Assembly (NCBI RefSeq): GCF_024707545.1
Contig: NZ_CP062229.1
Coordinates: 744,001 to 808,000, forward strand
From: Mesorhizobium onobrychidis
GTDB lineage: Bacteria; Pseudomonadota; Alphaproteobacteria; Rhizobiales; Rhizobiaceae
Length of the DNA stretch: 64,000 nt
Reading direction: 5' to 3'
A model generated the notes under the pieces. It searched no databases and had not been told where the DNA came from. It was given only the letters and a program-made list of their open reading frames with translations. Shown in pieces: positions 54,350 to 63,123 of this stretch. A program made the translations under genes and the position numbers. The stretch's first letter is position 1, and each line of letters starts with the position of its first letter.

Positions 54350-55846
54350 ATGGACGCAGTGCTGAAAGCCGCCAGTACGGCCGGTATGGTTGCCGAAGAA
54401 ACGCTCGACCCGATCGACTGGGCCGATGTTCAGGCGCTGTCGCACCGGATCGTCGACGATGCCGTCGACTATCTGCGCGATGTCCGCGAACGCCCGGTGT
54501 GGCAGGACATGCCTGAAGAGGTGAAAGCCTTCTTCACGGGAGCGCTGCCGCGGTCGCCTCAACCGCTTGCCCAAGTCTATGACGAGGTCGCCGAGAAGGT
54601 GATGGCCTATCCGATGGGCAACATCCATCCGCGCTTCTGGTCCTGGTACATGGGGTCGAGCAATTTCACCGGGGCGCTCGGCGATTTCCTGGCGGCGATC
54701 CAGGGCTCCAACCTCGGCGGCGGCAACCATGCCGCCGCTCTGATGGACAGCCAGGTCGTCGACTGGTGCAAGCAGATGATGGGTTTTCCCCAATCGGCCA
54801 GCGGCACTCTGGTCAGCGGCGGCTCGATGGCCAACATCATCGGGCTGACCGTGGCGCGCAACGTCAAGGCCGGCATCGACGTGCGCGAGCATGGCGTTGC
54901 CGCCATGGCAAAGCCGCTGCGTTTCTATGGCTCGGACCAGCTTCACTCCTGCCACCGCAAGGCGATGGAGGCGCTCGGCCTCGGTAACCGGGCGCTTCGA
55001 CGCATCCCGACCGATGCCGGACTGCGGATCGACATCGACGCCTTGCGGGCGGCGATCGCCGAGGACCGCAAGGCGGGTTTTCGGCCGGCCTGCGTGATCG
55101 GCACGGCAGGCACGGTGAACACCGGGGCGATCGACGATCTGCAGGCGCTTGCAAGACTGGCGGCGCAAGAGGACCTCTGGTTCCATGTCGACGGCTGCAT
55201 CGGCGCGCTGATCGCCATTGCACCGGAAAATTCCCATCGTGTTGCCGGCATCGAGCACGCCGACTCGATCGCGCTCGATCCGCACAAATGGCTGCACGCT
55301 CCGTTCGAGGTCGGCTGCGTGCTGATCAGGGACGCCTCGGCGCATCGCAGCACGTTCGCGGTGACACCGGAATATCTGGAGTCGACGCCGCGCGGCCTAG
55401 CCTCCGGACAATGGCTGCATGATTATGGCCTGCAGACCTCACGCGGTTTCAGGGCGCTGAAAGTGTGGATGGCGCTGAAGGAGCACGGCATCGAAAAATT
55501 CGGCCGTCTGATCGACCAGAACATCGCGCAAGGACATTACCTCGGCGCGCTGATCGAGGCCGAGCCGCTGCTGGAACGGGTCGCGCCACCGAACATCAAC
55601 ATCGTCTGTTTTCGCTACCGCGGCGACGGGCTGACGGGAGAGTGGCAGAAGGCACTCAACACCGAGATCATGCTGAGGCTGCAGGAAGAAGGCATCGCAG
55701 CCCTTTCGGATACGACGGTGCACGGCCAGCATTGCCTGCGTGTGGCGATCAACAACCACCGCACCCGGCGCGACGATCTGGACCTGCTGGTGCGGGAAAC
55801 GGTGCGTCTCGGACGAGAGGTTTCAAAATCGGGCGCCGCTCGCTAA
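54350..55846 (+). CDS. Group II PLP-dependent amino-acid decarboxylase
   Basis: A 498-residue aspartate/aromatic/cysteine-sulfinate type decarboxylase. SGTLVSGGSMANIIGL, IGTAGTVNTGAIDDL and FHVDGCIGAL carry the cofactor contacts, and the PLP lysine is K313 in LDPHKWLHAP. The length is usual for the group. GGGAG precedes the ATG. Together with the upstream cysteine-synthase gene it could make an amine from a cysteine-like or diamino acid, for example cysteamine, hypotaurine or a related beta-substituted amine. This is inference. Confidence 0.9.
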   Translation: MDAVLKAASTAGMVAEETLDPIDWADVQALSHRIVDDAVDYLRDVRERPVWQDMPEEVKAFFTGALPRSPQPLAQVYDEVAEKVMAYPMGNIHPRFWSWYMGSSNFTGALGDFLAAIQGSNLGGGNHAAALMDSQVVDWCKQMMGFPQSASGTLVSGGSMANIIGLTVARNVKAGIDVREHGVAAMAKPLRFYGSDQLHSCHRKAMEALGLGNRALRRIPTDAGLRIDIDALRAAIAEDRKAGFRPACVIGTAGTVNTGAIDDLQALARLAAQEDLWFHVDGCIGALIAIAPENSHRVAGIEHADSIALDPHKWLHAPFEVGCVLIRDASAHRSTFAVTPEYLESTPRGLASGQWLHDYGLQTSRGFRALKVWMALKEHGIEKFGRLIDQNIAQGHYLGALIEAEPLLERVAPPNINIVCFRYRGDGLTGEWQKALNTEIMLRLQEEGIAALSDTTVHGQHCLRVAINNHRTRRDDLDLLVRETVRLGREVSKSGAAR

Positions 55847-55935
55847 TCCGTGTGGCGCGGAGATCGTCAATGTTCCGAGGTTGGCGGTACAGGCGATGTT
55901 CTTGCCATTCCGGGGTTAGGCTTCACGCGGCTCTT

Positions 55936-55960
55936 CCTTCTCCCCTTGTGGGAGAAGGTG
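55936..55960. repeat. Left arm of an intergenic palindromic element
   Basis: The 25-base arm CCTTCTCCCCTTGTGG... is itself a hairpin and is repeated in inverse orientation at 56057-56075 plus 57604-57609, where an IS element interrupts the right arm. Between the arms a second inverted pair, GATGAGGGGTG and CACCCCTCAA, is seen. It sits at the 3' end of two convergent genes. Confidence 0.75.
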
Positions 55961-56064
55961 GCCGAGCGAAGCTCGGTCGGATGAGGGGTGTTCCAGCTTG
56001 GCATCAACCGCGCCCCGGCCAGCACCCCTCAACCGTCTTGGCGCTGCGCGCCAATCCACCTTCT

Positions 56065-56075
56065 CCCACAAGGGG
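56065..56075. repeat. Target-site duplication, left copy
   Basis: The 11-base sequence CCCACAAGGGG directly abuts the left end of the IS element; the identical copy follows its right end at 57593-57603. Eleven bases falls within the 9-12 base range of IS4-family insertions. Confidence 0.9.
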
Positions 56076-56095
56076 CTAGCGTGCGCACACATCTG
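56076..56095. repeat. IS terminal inverted repeat, left
   Basis: Perfect 20-base match to the complement of 57573-57592; a weaker match continues for about ten more bases. Confidence 0.9.
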
Positions 56096-56107
56096 ATTTG
56101 GCGGGGA

Positions 56108-57465
56108 TTAGTTTGGATTTGCAAGAGCGAAGCCCTCGGCGATGGCGTGGAAGCGTTTGAGGCCGTTGCTGAAGGTGACGGGACCTGGCGGCCGCTCCTT
56201 TGCGTAGCCGTTCCACCCTCCCAGCCGGGCGATGCACCAAGCGGCCCAGGCGAGCGTGTGTTGCGGATGCGGGTTGTTCTGCTTTTGGGTCTTGCCTTCG
56301 AGCCTGGCAATCAGCGCCTCCAGCACGGTGATCTCGGCGGGGCTGAAGAGGCGTGCAGCCTTGAAGGCCTGGCCGGCGGCATCGCGCCCGTGCACGAGTT
56401 GCATGACCCTGGTGGCGACGATCAGCGCGGTCGCGGCCAGCCGTTCGAGTGCCTCACCATCGGCAAGCAGGCTTTCCTCCAGATCGATGGCCTGCGACTT
56501 CACGGTTCGGAACAGCTGTTCGACGGTCCAGCGCAACCGGTAGAGATCGACCATGCGGCAAGCGTCGGCGAGCGTTTTGACCGCGTGAGTGGTCAACAGC
56601 CGCCAGATCACCGCTTCCTTGGGCGAAGGCGGATCGATCTCGCGCACTTCGACCATGTTGAGCGTGATCTCGCGCGGATCGCGACAGTCGGCACCAAGGC
56701 GCGGCTGGCGCAAGGCGACCGCGGCGAAGCGAACGGCCAGTTGCACCTTGCGCGCCGGTCGGCCGGGACGCGCCTGCAGTTCGAAGGCGGTCCGGCCGGC
56801 TTCCGGCGTTTTGGCGATCTCGCCGAACAGACGGCCGCCCTGCTCACCCAGAGCCCGGTCGCGCACGGCGCGGATGAGCACATGCGTGCGCTCGTCAGGC
56901 AGCCTTGCCAGCACTTCGTAGATGTCGGCCTCGCGGTCGCCGATCACGGTAGCCAGCGGCGTGTCGGTCAGCGCCTGGCGGGCCGCCTTGGCGGTGGCGA
57001 TCCATTTGTAGCTTTCCTTGGCTTCGATCGGCAGGGCTTGGTAGTCGTGCGCCTTCTGCCCCCGGCGCCGCCAGATCGTGGCAGCCGCAAGCCCCAGCAC
57101 CGAGCCGTCGGCGGCATCCACGGCCAGCGCCGGGTGGACGAACAGCCCGACATCCTTGCCGTTGCCGACATGCCCGAGGCCGCGCTTGCGCGAGGCCTTG
57201 GCCTCATAGTTGATCTCGCTGCTGTCCTCAATGATCAGCACATGGCGGCCGGCCGCCGCCTCGCCCGTTCGCGCCGCCGCCGTGCGCACGATCTCCGGCA
57301 CCGTCACTTGGGGATTGCGAAACAGCCGCGTGAACGCAATCTGTTCCGCCCGCGTATCGGCCAGCCTGCGCAGGCCCGCGCTGACGCGCGTGCACATGCG
57401 CTCCAGCACCATGCTCCCCTTTTTTGCAGGCGCAGGTCGCCGAAGTATCCAAGCAGCAAAGCCAT
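56108..57465 (-). CDS. IS4-family transposase, two frames joined by a likely -1 frameshift
   Basis: The protein of about 452 residues carries the IS4/Tn5 DDE core: IIEDSSEINYE (first Asp), VIGDREADIYE (second Asp, DREADIY signature) and YRLRWTVEQLFRTVKS (the YREK motif with the catalytic Glu). ATG 57465 follows GGGAG at eight bases and opens a frame reading MALLLGYFGDLRLQKRG, which matches the family N-terminus (FGD.RL..R). The body, from MVLERM on, is in the -1 frame. The switch falls on a run of six A then four G (minus strand, 57416-57425), a classic slippery context. If slippage does not occur, the gene is a pseudogene. Confidence 0.85.
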
Positions 57466-57572
57466 CGTCGAAATCTCCCGAATCAACAATGGCAGCTACA
57501 GAATCACACATGATTCCAACCCCACAAGCCAAACCTGCTACCCGACCAAACTCCCTTGACACCTCTCCGAAG

Positions 57573-57592
57573 CAGATGTGTGCGCACGCTAG
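57573..57592. repeat. IS terminal inverted repeat, right
   Basis: Inverse of the left terminal repeat at 56076-56095, 20 of 20 bases. Confidence 0.9.
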
Positions 57593-57603
57593 CCCACAAG
57601 GGG
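57593..57603. repeat. Target-site duplication, right copy
   Basis: Identical to 56065-56075 (CCCACAAGGGG). Confidence 0.9.
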
Positions 57604-57621
57604 AGAAGGAAAGGCCCGCGA

Positions 57622-59262
57622 TCACGCCTCGAGCCAAACCTTTTCGAAATGCTGCTCCAGCGACTGGTGCTGCTCGCAGCCATGCACGCCCTTGCGGAAC
57701 GTCCGGTAAACCGAGCGCCAATAGGGCTGGATGATGATGCCGGAGTCGCGCAGATTCTGCTCGATCTTGGCCATGATCTCCTTGCGGGCGCCGGCGTCGG
57801 GTGTGGCCAGCGCCTTGTCGAGCAAGGCGTCGAACTCCGGATTGGCATAAGCGCTCTCGTTCCAGGCAGCACCCGATCTGTAGGCCAGCGCCAGCACCTG
57901 GACGCCCAGCGGCCGGCCAAGCCATTCGGTGCAGGAGAACGGATATTTGCTCCAGTCGTTCCAGAACGTCGCCGCCGGCAGCACGGTGCGTTTGACCTTC
58001 AGCCCGGCGTCGCGCATCTGCGCGGCGATGGCATCGCCGGTGTTCTTCTGCCAGTCGACATCGACGGAGATGAGGTCGTATTCGTGGTCGGATTTGCCGG
58101 CCTCGGCAAGCAGCGCCTTGGCTTCGTCGACGTTGCGGACGGCCGGACCGATATCGGCGTATTCGGCATGCATCGGGCCGACATGGTGGTTCTCGGCCGG
58201 CTTGCCGCGGTCGTCCATGCCGATCTTCAGGATCGCGGCATTGTCGACGGCGAGCTGGGCGGCGCGCCGCACCCTGATGTCGTCATAGGGCGGATTGCCG
58301 ACGTTGAAGCGCGCGACGATGGTCGAGCCGGTGGCAAGCTCCGAATTGCTCAGATCCATGGCGTCGGTTTGCGAAACCGTATCGGCGGCGGTTTCGTGGT
58401 TGGTGTCGATCTCGCCCGATTCAAAGGCCGAGAACATCGCATTGGGATCGGAGCCGTAGTCGACCCATTGGATGCCGTCGAGCCAGAAGTCGCCTTTCCA
58501 CCACGGCTTGTCCCTGCGGCGAACCTCGGCGCCGACCTCGGCGTCCCATGCCACCAGTTCGCAAGGTCCAGTGGTGATCGCCAGCGCCTTCAGCGGATCG
58601 CCTTCGCCGTCGTAGCTGCGATGCATGATCAGCGCCGGATAGTCGGTCATGCCGGCAATCAGCGAAATGTCGGGCTTCGGCAAATTGAGCAGGACGGTAA
58701 AGTCGTCGACACGCTCGATGCCGCCGTCGACCGGTTTCTTGGTGGCGGCGTCGACCAGCGCGCCCATGCGCTCGGCGACCGAATTGCCGGCAACGCTTGC
58801 ATCGCACCAGCGCGTCAGATTGTGGACGACATCGTCGGCATTGAATGTGTCGCCGTTCGACCAGGTGATGCCCTTGCGGACGTGCAGCGTGAGCACGCGA
58901 GCGTCATCACTGGTCTCCCAGCTCTCAAGCAGCCACGGCTCGAAGGTGAAATCGCGGTTCCAGCGCACCAGATATTCGTTGCACTGGCGGGCGACGTTGG
59001 ACATTTCGACGCCGTCGAAGGTGCGCGGGTCCTTCCAGCCCTTGACGTTCATGGCGACGCGCAAGACGCCGCCGCGCTTCGGCTCCTGCGCCCTGGCCGG
59101 GGAGGGCGCAAGGCCGCCAAGCGCCAGCGCGCCGGCGGCGCTCACGCCGAGCGCGGCCATGGTGGCGAGATATTCGCGCCGGTTCATGCTGCCCTTCTTG
59201 AAGCCGTCGGCGACGGGCTCGGCCTGCGGATGCAACGCTCTGTCGGTCAACATGAACTTCAT
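57622..59262 (-). CDS. Peptide/opine-type ABC substrate-binding protein (SBP family 5), orphan
   Basis: A 546-residue binding protein with an unusual extended N-terminus. After about 25 residues a twin-arginine-like signal follows (MNRREYLATMAALGVSAAG, cleavage after PARAQ), then KRGGVLRVAMNVKGWKDPRTF, VRKGITWSNGDTFNADDVVHNL and IRVRRAAQLAVDN of the SBP_bac_5 family. ATG 59262 has GGAGG eight bases upstream, a strong start. No permease or ATPase is adjacent. The IS inserted 30 bases after its stop. Confidence 0.9.
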   Translation of the reverse strand: MKFMLTDRALHPQAEPVADGFKKGSMNRREYLATMAALGVSAAGALALGGLAPSPARAQEPKRGGVLRVAMNVKGWKDPRTFDGVEMSNVARQCNEYLVRWNRDFTFEPWLLESWETSDDARVLTLHVRKGITWSNGDTFNADDVVHNLTRWCDASVAGNSVAERMGALVDAATKKPVDGGIERVDDFTVLLNLPKPDISLIAGMTDYPALIMHRSYDGEGDPLKALAITTGPCELVAWDAEVGAEVRRRDKPWWKGDFWLDGIQWVDYGSDPNAMFSAFESGEIDTNHETAADTVSQTDAMDLSNSELATGSTIVARFNVGNPPYDDIRVRRAAQLAVDNAAILKIGMDDRGKPAENHHVGPMHAEYADIGPAVRNVDEAKALLAEAGKSDHEYDLISVDVDWQKNTGDAIAAQMRDAGLKVKRTVLPAATFWNDWSKYPFSCTEWLGRPLGVQVLALAYRSGAAWNESAYANPEFDALLDKALATPDAGARKEIMAKIEQNLRDSGIIIQPYWRSVYRTFRKGVHGCEQHQSLEQHFEKVWLEA

Positions 59263-59576
59263 CGTCGAATCCTCCCTGTCGGCGCCCGGTCGACCGCTTC
59301 GCGGGGGCGGATGCGGCCGCCGGGCGCCTTTGGCCATAGGTGATGATAGTGCGGGATTCAGCGGAAAAGTGTTCGCGTTTCCGCAGTTGTTGTGCGCTGT
59401 TCCGCAGAGGTGGAAGTGGGGGCGGCTCGGGCTCAAGAGAGGGATTGCGGTTCTTCGGCTGATGTAACGGCATGGATCCATGCCGTGAATTTTGAGTACC
59501 GCAGCGGTGCAGAAGACGATGGCGCCAGCGTTGGCGAACTCCTGAAGGTCGAAGGAGCAGCAAAACGGAACAGCCT
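59263..59576. other. Intergenic region with palindromic fragment
   Basis: About 314 bases between same-strand genes. It holds the perfect palindrome GGCATGGATCCATGCC (near 59469), part of a repeat family also found at 61320-61400. The promoter for the binding-protein gene should lie just above 59262. No gene is supported. Confidence 0.45.
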
Positions 59577-60554
59577 CTAAAACCAGTCGCCCTTGCCGAG
59601 CGTGGCGATGGCGGCGACGATGCGGATGAACGCTTCGCCGGCCCGTGGCACGGTTTTGCGGGCGCGCAGGAAACTGTGCACGAGGCGCTGCTCCTCGTAC
59701 CACCAGGCGCGGCCGCCGGCGGCGAGGATGCGGTCGCGATAGGCCTCGCCGTCCGATGACAGCGGATCGCATTGCGCAGTGACGACGACCGTCGGCGGCA
59801 GGCCGGAGAAATCGCTGTCGCGCAGCGGCGAGAAGGTCGGGTCGTCTGGCGACTGTGCCTTGCCGGAGCGGACCTGGCGATAGAATTCGATGTCGCTGAG
59901 CGTCAGCAGCGGCGCCTCGGCGTGCTCGACATAGGAGCCGGCGCTCTCGTCACCTCCCAGCTCGGGATAGATCAGCACCTGGCCGATTGCAGGGCGAGGG
60001 TGGCGGCGCGCCGCATGCGCCACCGCGGCGGCGAGATTGCCGCCGGCGCTTTCTCCGCACAGCACGATCGATAGCCCGCTTGCCGCCGCCGCCCATTCGA
60101 ACACCGCCAGCGCATCGTCGAAGGCGGCCGGATGCAGATGTTCGGGCGCCAGCCGGTAGTCGGCGGACAGCACGGCAAAGCCGGTGCCGGCGCAGATCTC
60201 GGCGCAGATGTCGTCATGGCTGTCGAGCCCGCCTAGCACGAAGCCGCCGCCGTGATAGTAGACGACCAGCGCCTGCGGCGCCTTGTCCACCAGCTGGTAG
60301 CGCCGGATCGGGATCGCATGGCCGCCGCCAGCAACCGCGCCGTCGCTGGTCTCAACGCCTGCGGGATAACCTGCGTGGAACGCCCGGCACATCGCGTCAT
60401 AGATTTCGCGCTGCTGGTCGACCGGCAGGTCCATTTCGGGCGGATACCATGCATTGACCCGGTCGATATAGGTCCACAGCGCCGGATCAAGCAGCGTCGC
60501 GTATTTTCCCCGTTTCGCTGTCTCGGGCTTTTCCGCGTCACTGACCATCGCCAT
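59577..60554 (-). CDS. Alpha/beta hydrolase, acetyl-esterase (HSL) type
   Basis: A 325-residue HSL-family esterase with the oxyanion motif YYHGGGFVLGG, the nucleophile elbow CGESAGGNLAAAVA, the Asp in AQCDPLSSDG and the catalytic His in RLVHSFLRAR. No signal peptide, so it is cytoplasmic. ATG 60554 is chosen; ATG 60548 is also possible. It starts 19 bases after the stop of the isochorismatase-type hydrolase gene, suggesting a common transcript for the breakdown of an ester or amide compound. Confidence 0.9.
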   Translation of the reverse strand: MAMVSDAEKPETAKRGKYATLLDPALWTYIDRVNAWYPPEMDLPVDQQREIYDAMCRAFHAGYPAGVETSDGAVAGGGHAIPIRRYQLVDKAPQALVVYYHGGGFVLGGLDSHDDICAEICAGTGFAVLSADYRLAPEHLHPAAFDDALAVFEWAAAASGLSIVLCGESAGGNLAAAVAHAARRHPRPAIGQVLIYPELGGDESAGSYVEHAEAPLLTLSDIEFYRQVRSGKAQSPDDPTFSPLRDSDFSGLPPTVVVTAQCDPLSSDGEAYRDRILAAGGRAWWYEEQRLVHSFLRARKTVPRAGEAFIRIVAAIATLGKGDWF

Positions 60555-60573
60555 ACGGTCCCACCTGGAAGCG

Positions 60574-61254
60574 TCAGAGTTCGTCGTATAGCCGGGCGGC
60601 GTTTTCATAGGTGAAGCGCAAAGGCACCGAGCCCACGACCTGCCATGCATCGACCGTCTCGCCTGCCATCAATCGGCACGCGCCGTCGGTGGTGGTCACG
60701 GCGCCGCCATAGAGCCGGTTGGCAAGGTTGAGGATTGCGGTCTGGTGCATTGCCGTGCTGCCGCTGCCGCAGGCATCCTTGACCAGCAGCACCCGAAAGC
60801 CTGATGACACCGCATCCCTGACGGTGGCGTCGATGCAGGCCTCGGTCCACACACCGGCAACGACCAGCCACTCGATCCCTTCGGCCTTGAGCCGGCCTGC
60901 GGCAGGGCCCGCCCCGAAAGCGCTGGCCTCAGTCTTGACCAGCATCATCTCGCCGGCGACCGGCGCCACGTCCGGACAGATCGCCGTCAGCGGATCGTCC
61001 TTGTCGGAGAAAGCCGACCTGCCATTCGCATCGACCGGATGGAACCGCCGCGCCTCCCTGGTGAGGTCGACGATATAGGCCGAATGGTAGAGCAGCACAT
61101 CGTTGGCCCGCGCCGTTGCCTGCAGGCGCTGGACGTTGGCGAGGATGTCGGCAAAACCCTCGACCAGGTAACGCTTGTCCTGCCGATGCTCCTCCTGGAG
61201 ATCGACGAACACCGCGGCCACGGTGCCGCGCTCGATCGAGACCGGGCCCTTCAT
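60574..61254 (-). CDS. Isochorismatase-family cysteine hydrolase
   Basis: A 226-residue cysteine hydrolase of the isochorismatase/nicotinamidase superfamily. Asp lies in AAVFVDLQEEH, Lys in MLVKTEASAFG and the catalytic Cys in VAGVWTEACIDATVRDA. Amidases of this group cleave small amides such as nicotinamide, ureidoacrylate or N-carbamoyl compounds; the substrate here is open. ATG 61254 is the start, and the esterase gene follows at once. Confidence 0.9.
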   Translation of the reverse strand: MKGPVSIERGTVAAVFVDLQEEHRQDKRYLVEGFADILANVQRLQATARANDVLLYHSAYIVDLTREARRFHPVDANGRSAFSDKDDPLTAICPDVAPVAGEMMLVKTEASAFGAGPAAGRLKAEGIEWLVVAGVWTEACIDATVRDAVSSGFRVLLVKDACGSGSTAMHQTAILNLANRLYGGAVTTTDGACRLMAGETVDAWQVVGSVPLRFTYENAARLYDEL

Positions 61255-61270
61255 TCGGATACCTGAACTT

Positions 61271-61452
61271 CGTCATTCCAGGGCGTAGCAGCCGCGAAGC
61301 GGCGTCGCGAAGACCCTGGAATCCATGCCGTTACCTCTAGCGAAGAATGCAGCGGAACAGAGTTCTGCACCGTCTCGAAGCCTAGATGTAACGGCATGGA
61401 TCCTAGGGTCTGCGCGGCGTCGCTGCGCTCCTTGCTCCGCCCTAGGATGACG
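61271..61452. repeat. Inverted pair of interspersed intergenic repeats
   Basis: Arms 61271-61334 and 61388-61452 are imperfect complements (CGTCATTCCAGGGCG...CCATGCCGTTAC against GTAACGGCATGG...GGATGACG) with about 50 bases between. It is a rhizobial type of mobile intergenic palindrome. A related fragment is at 59465-59480. Confidence 0.7.
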
Positions 61453-61522
61453 AAAGCATGAGCGCTGCGGTTAGTCCCGAAGATTTGCGATACCGCACCG
61501 CGACCAGTGGTGGATGCTCGGA

Positions 61523-62827
61523 TCAAACTTGTTTCTCCAGAAAATCGTCCTCATAGGGAAAGCGCGACAGAAGCTCGGTGCCGGTCTCGGTGACCAGGAT
61601 CTCGTCCTCGAGCTTGACGCCCTCGCGGCCGCCTTTCTCGCCGATATAGCTCTCGACGCTGACCACCATGCCGGGCACGACAAAGCCGTCGCGGCCATAG
61701 GTCTCGTAGTCCATGGCGTGCGCGATGAATGGCGTCTCGCCATGCATGCCGACGCCGTGCATCACCGACGTATAGCGCTGGTCGACGAAGCGGTCCGGGA
61801 TCTTCCAGGCTTTTTCGGCAATCTCGCGAAACGCCATGCCCGGCCTCACGATCGAGATGTTGTGCTGAACCTGATCGTGTGCCATGCGGTAGAGCGACTT
61901 CTGATAATCCGTCGGCTTGCCCGGCCCGCAGCGAAAGGTGCGCGAGAAGTCCGAATAATAGCCGTAGCAGCCGATCGTATCGGTATCCAGCGCCAAAAGT
62001 TCGCCCGGCCTGATCTTGCGGCCGCTGGCTTCGTTGAACCACGGGTTGGTGCGCTGACCCGAAGTCAGCAGCCGGGTTTCGATGAACTCGCCGCCTTGCC
62101 GGATCACCTCGTGATACATGATGGCGAACAGGTCGTTTTCGGACACACCGGGCTTGATCGCCTCGCGCACCGCGTAGACGGCGGCTTCGGCGCCGGCCAT
62201 CGACACCTGCAGGCATTTTACTTCTTCGGGCGTCTTGACCGCGCGCACGGCGAGAATTTCACCCTGGCAATCCCGGACCTCGCAGCCGCGCTTTTCCAGC
62301 GCCAGCGCCTGCAGATGGCCGCAGCGATCGAGCCCGAGCTTCATCGAGCCGCCGCCATGCGCCTTGAGCAGCTCGGCAATCTCGTCGGCGAAGGGACCTG
62401 ATGTTTCGTCGTCGCGGCCCGACACCGAAGACCAGACCAGCTTGGACGGACGCGCCTCGTCGATCGTGTCGAGCACCATCGAGACATGATAGCTCTGCGG
62501 ATATTCGAACAGCACGATCGGCCCTTCGGTCGGGATGAAGAAGTAGCGGGTCGAATTGCGCAGGAAGTAGCCGAACATGTTGCGCGAGCCGGTGGCGTAG
62601 CGCTGGTTATAGGGATCGAACAGCACGACGGCGCCATAGCCGGCCTCGCGCATCCAGGCACGCAGCTTGGCAAGCCGCCCCTTGCGCAGCGCGTCCGCAT
62701 CGATGAAGGACGGCTCGGTGTCGGACAGCCACATGCCGCCGGCCGGATCGGCCGTCGCCGGGTGGCGCATGCGGTCTTTGAAGTCGACGTCCTCGGTGCT
62801 GTCGGGGTCGAACACGACAATGCTCAT
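61523..62827 (-). CDS. M24-family enzyme resembling the DMSP lyase DddP
   Basis: A 434-residue pita-bread fold protein. Metal ligands are visible in LALDTDTIGCYGYYSDFSR (two Asp), MHGVGMHGE (His), VVSVESYIGEKGG (Glu) and KLEDEILVTE (Glu). Distinctive text such as IETRLLTSGQRTNPWF and VVLFDPYNQRYATGSRNM follows DddP, the M24-derived dimethylsulfoniopropionate lyase, rather than prolidases. It could still be an Xaa-Pro or creatinase-like hydrolase. ATG 62827 follows AGGAGG at six bases; the 46-residue longer frame was rejected. A GlxA-type regulator gene lies upstream on the same strand. Confidence 0.85.
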   Translation of the reverse strand: MSIVVFDPDSTEDVDFKDRMRHPATADPAGGMWLSDTEPSFIDADALRKGRLAKLRAWMREAGYGAVVLFDPYNQRYATGSRNMFGYFLRNSTRYFFIPTEGPIVLFEYPQSYHVSMVLDTIDEARPSKLVWSSVSGRDDETSGPFADEIAELLKAHGGGSMKLGLDRCGHLQALALEKRGCEVRDCQGEILAVRAVKTPEEVKCLQVSMAGAEAAVYAVREAIKPGVSENDLFAIMYHEVIRQGGEFIETRLLTSGQRTNPWFNEASGRKIRPGELLALDTDTIGCYGYYSDFSRTFRCGPGKPTDYQKSLYRMAHDQVQHNISIVRPGMAFREIAEKAWKIPDRFVDQRYTSVMHGVGMHGETPFIAHAMDYETYGRDGFVVPGMVVSVESYIGEKGGREGVKLEDEILVTETGTELLSRFPYEDDFLEKQV

Positions 62828-62940
62828 GGGTGCCTCCTGGAAGAAGCCCTGAACATAGCGGTGCGCCGCGATGAGCTTGTGCGGAACACCGCAGATGTTA
62901 TGCGAAATACCGCTTGACGTCGTTGGGTAGCGCTCTACGG

Positions 62941-63098
62941 CGCCCCCCTCTGTCCTGCCGGACATCTCCCCCTCAAGGGGGGAGATTGGCTGTCATCGCC
63001 GCTTTCGTGAATTTCCACCGTCGCAGGAAGAGCAGAGCATCGAAGCTGCCAACCTCCCCCCTTGAGGGGGAGATGCCCGGTAGGGCAGAGGGGGGGCG
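62941..63098. repeat. RIME-like intergenic palindrome
   Basis: Arms of about 50 bases at 62941-62990 and 63048-63098 are near-perfect inverse copies (CGCCCCCCTCTG..., TCTCCCCCTCAAGGGGGGAG). The spacer is 57 bases. It has the form of Rhizobium intergenic mosaic elements and sits between the M24 gene and the regulator gene, where it could fold in mRNA. Confidence 0.8.
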
Positions 63099-63123
63099 CT
63101 GTCCCGCCAACGTCCGAAAGGAC

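Larger units (their letters stand above)
56076..57592 (-). mobile_element. IS4-family insertion sequence, 1517 bp, complete
   Basis: Bounded by 20-base perfect terminal inverted repeats, CTAGCGTGCGCACACATCTG at 56076-56095 and its complement at 57573-57592, and by an 11-base target duplication. The single gene encodes a Tn5-like DDE transposase, probably made through a frameshift. The intact ends and exact duplication mean the insertion is recent. Confidence 0.93.
56057..57609. repeat. Right arm of the palindromic element, interrupted by the IS
   Basis: CACCTTCTCCCACAAGGGG (56057-56075) continues as AGAAGG after the IS and its target duplication (57604-57609). Rejoined, the arm is the exact inverse of 55936-55960. 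Confidence 0.75.

Noticed and set aside
52928..55345. 805-residue minus-strand open frame
   Set aside because: It lies opposite the cysteine synthase and decarboxylase genes, both of which have intact catalytic motifs and ribosome sites; its text is Arg/His/Asp-rich shadow.
57556..59343. 595-residue plus-strand open frame
   Set aside because: Shadow of the peptide-binding protein gene; no family features.
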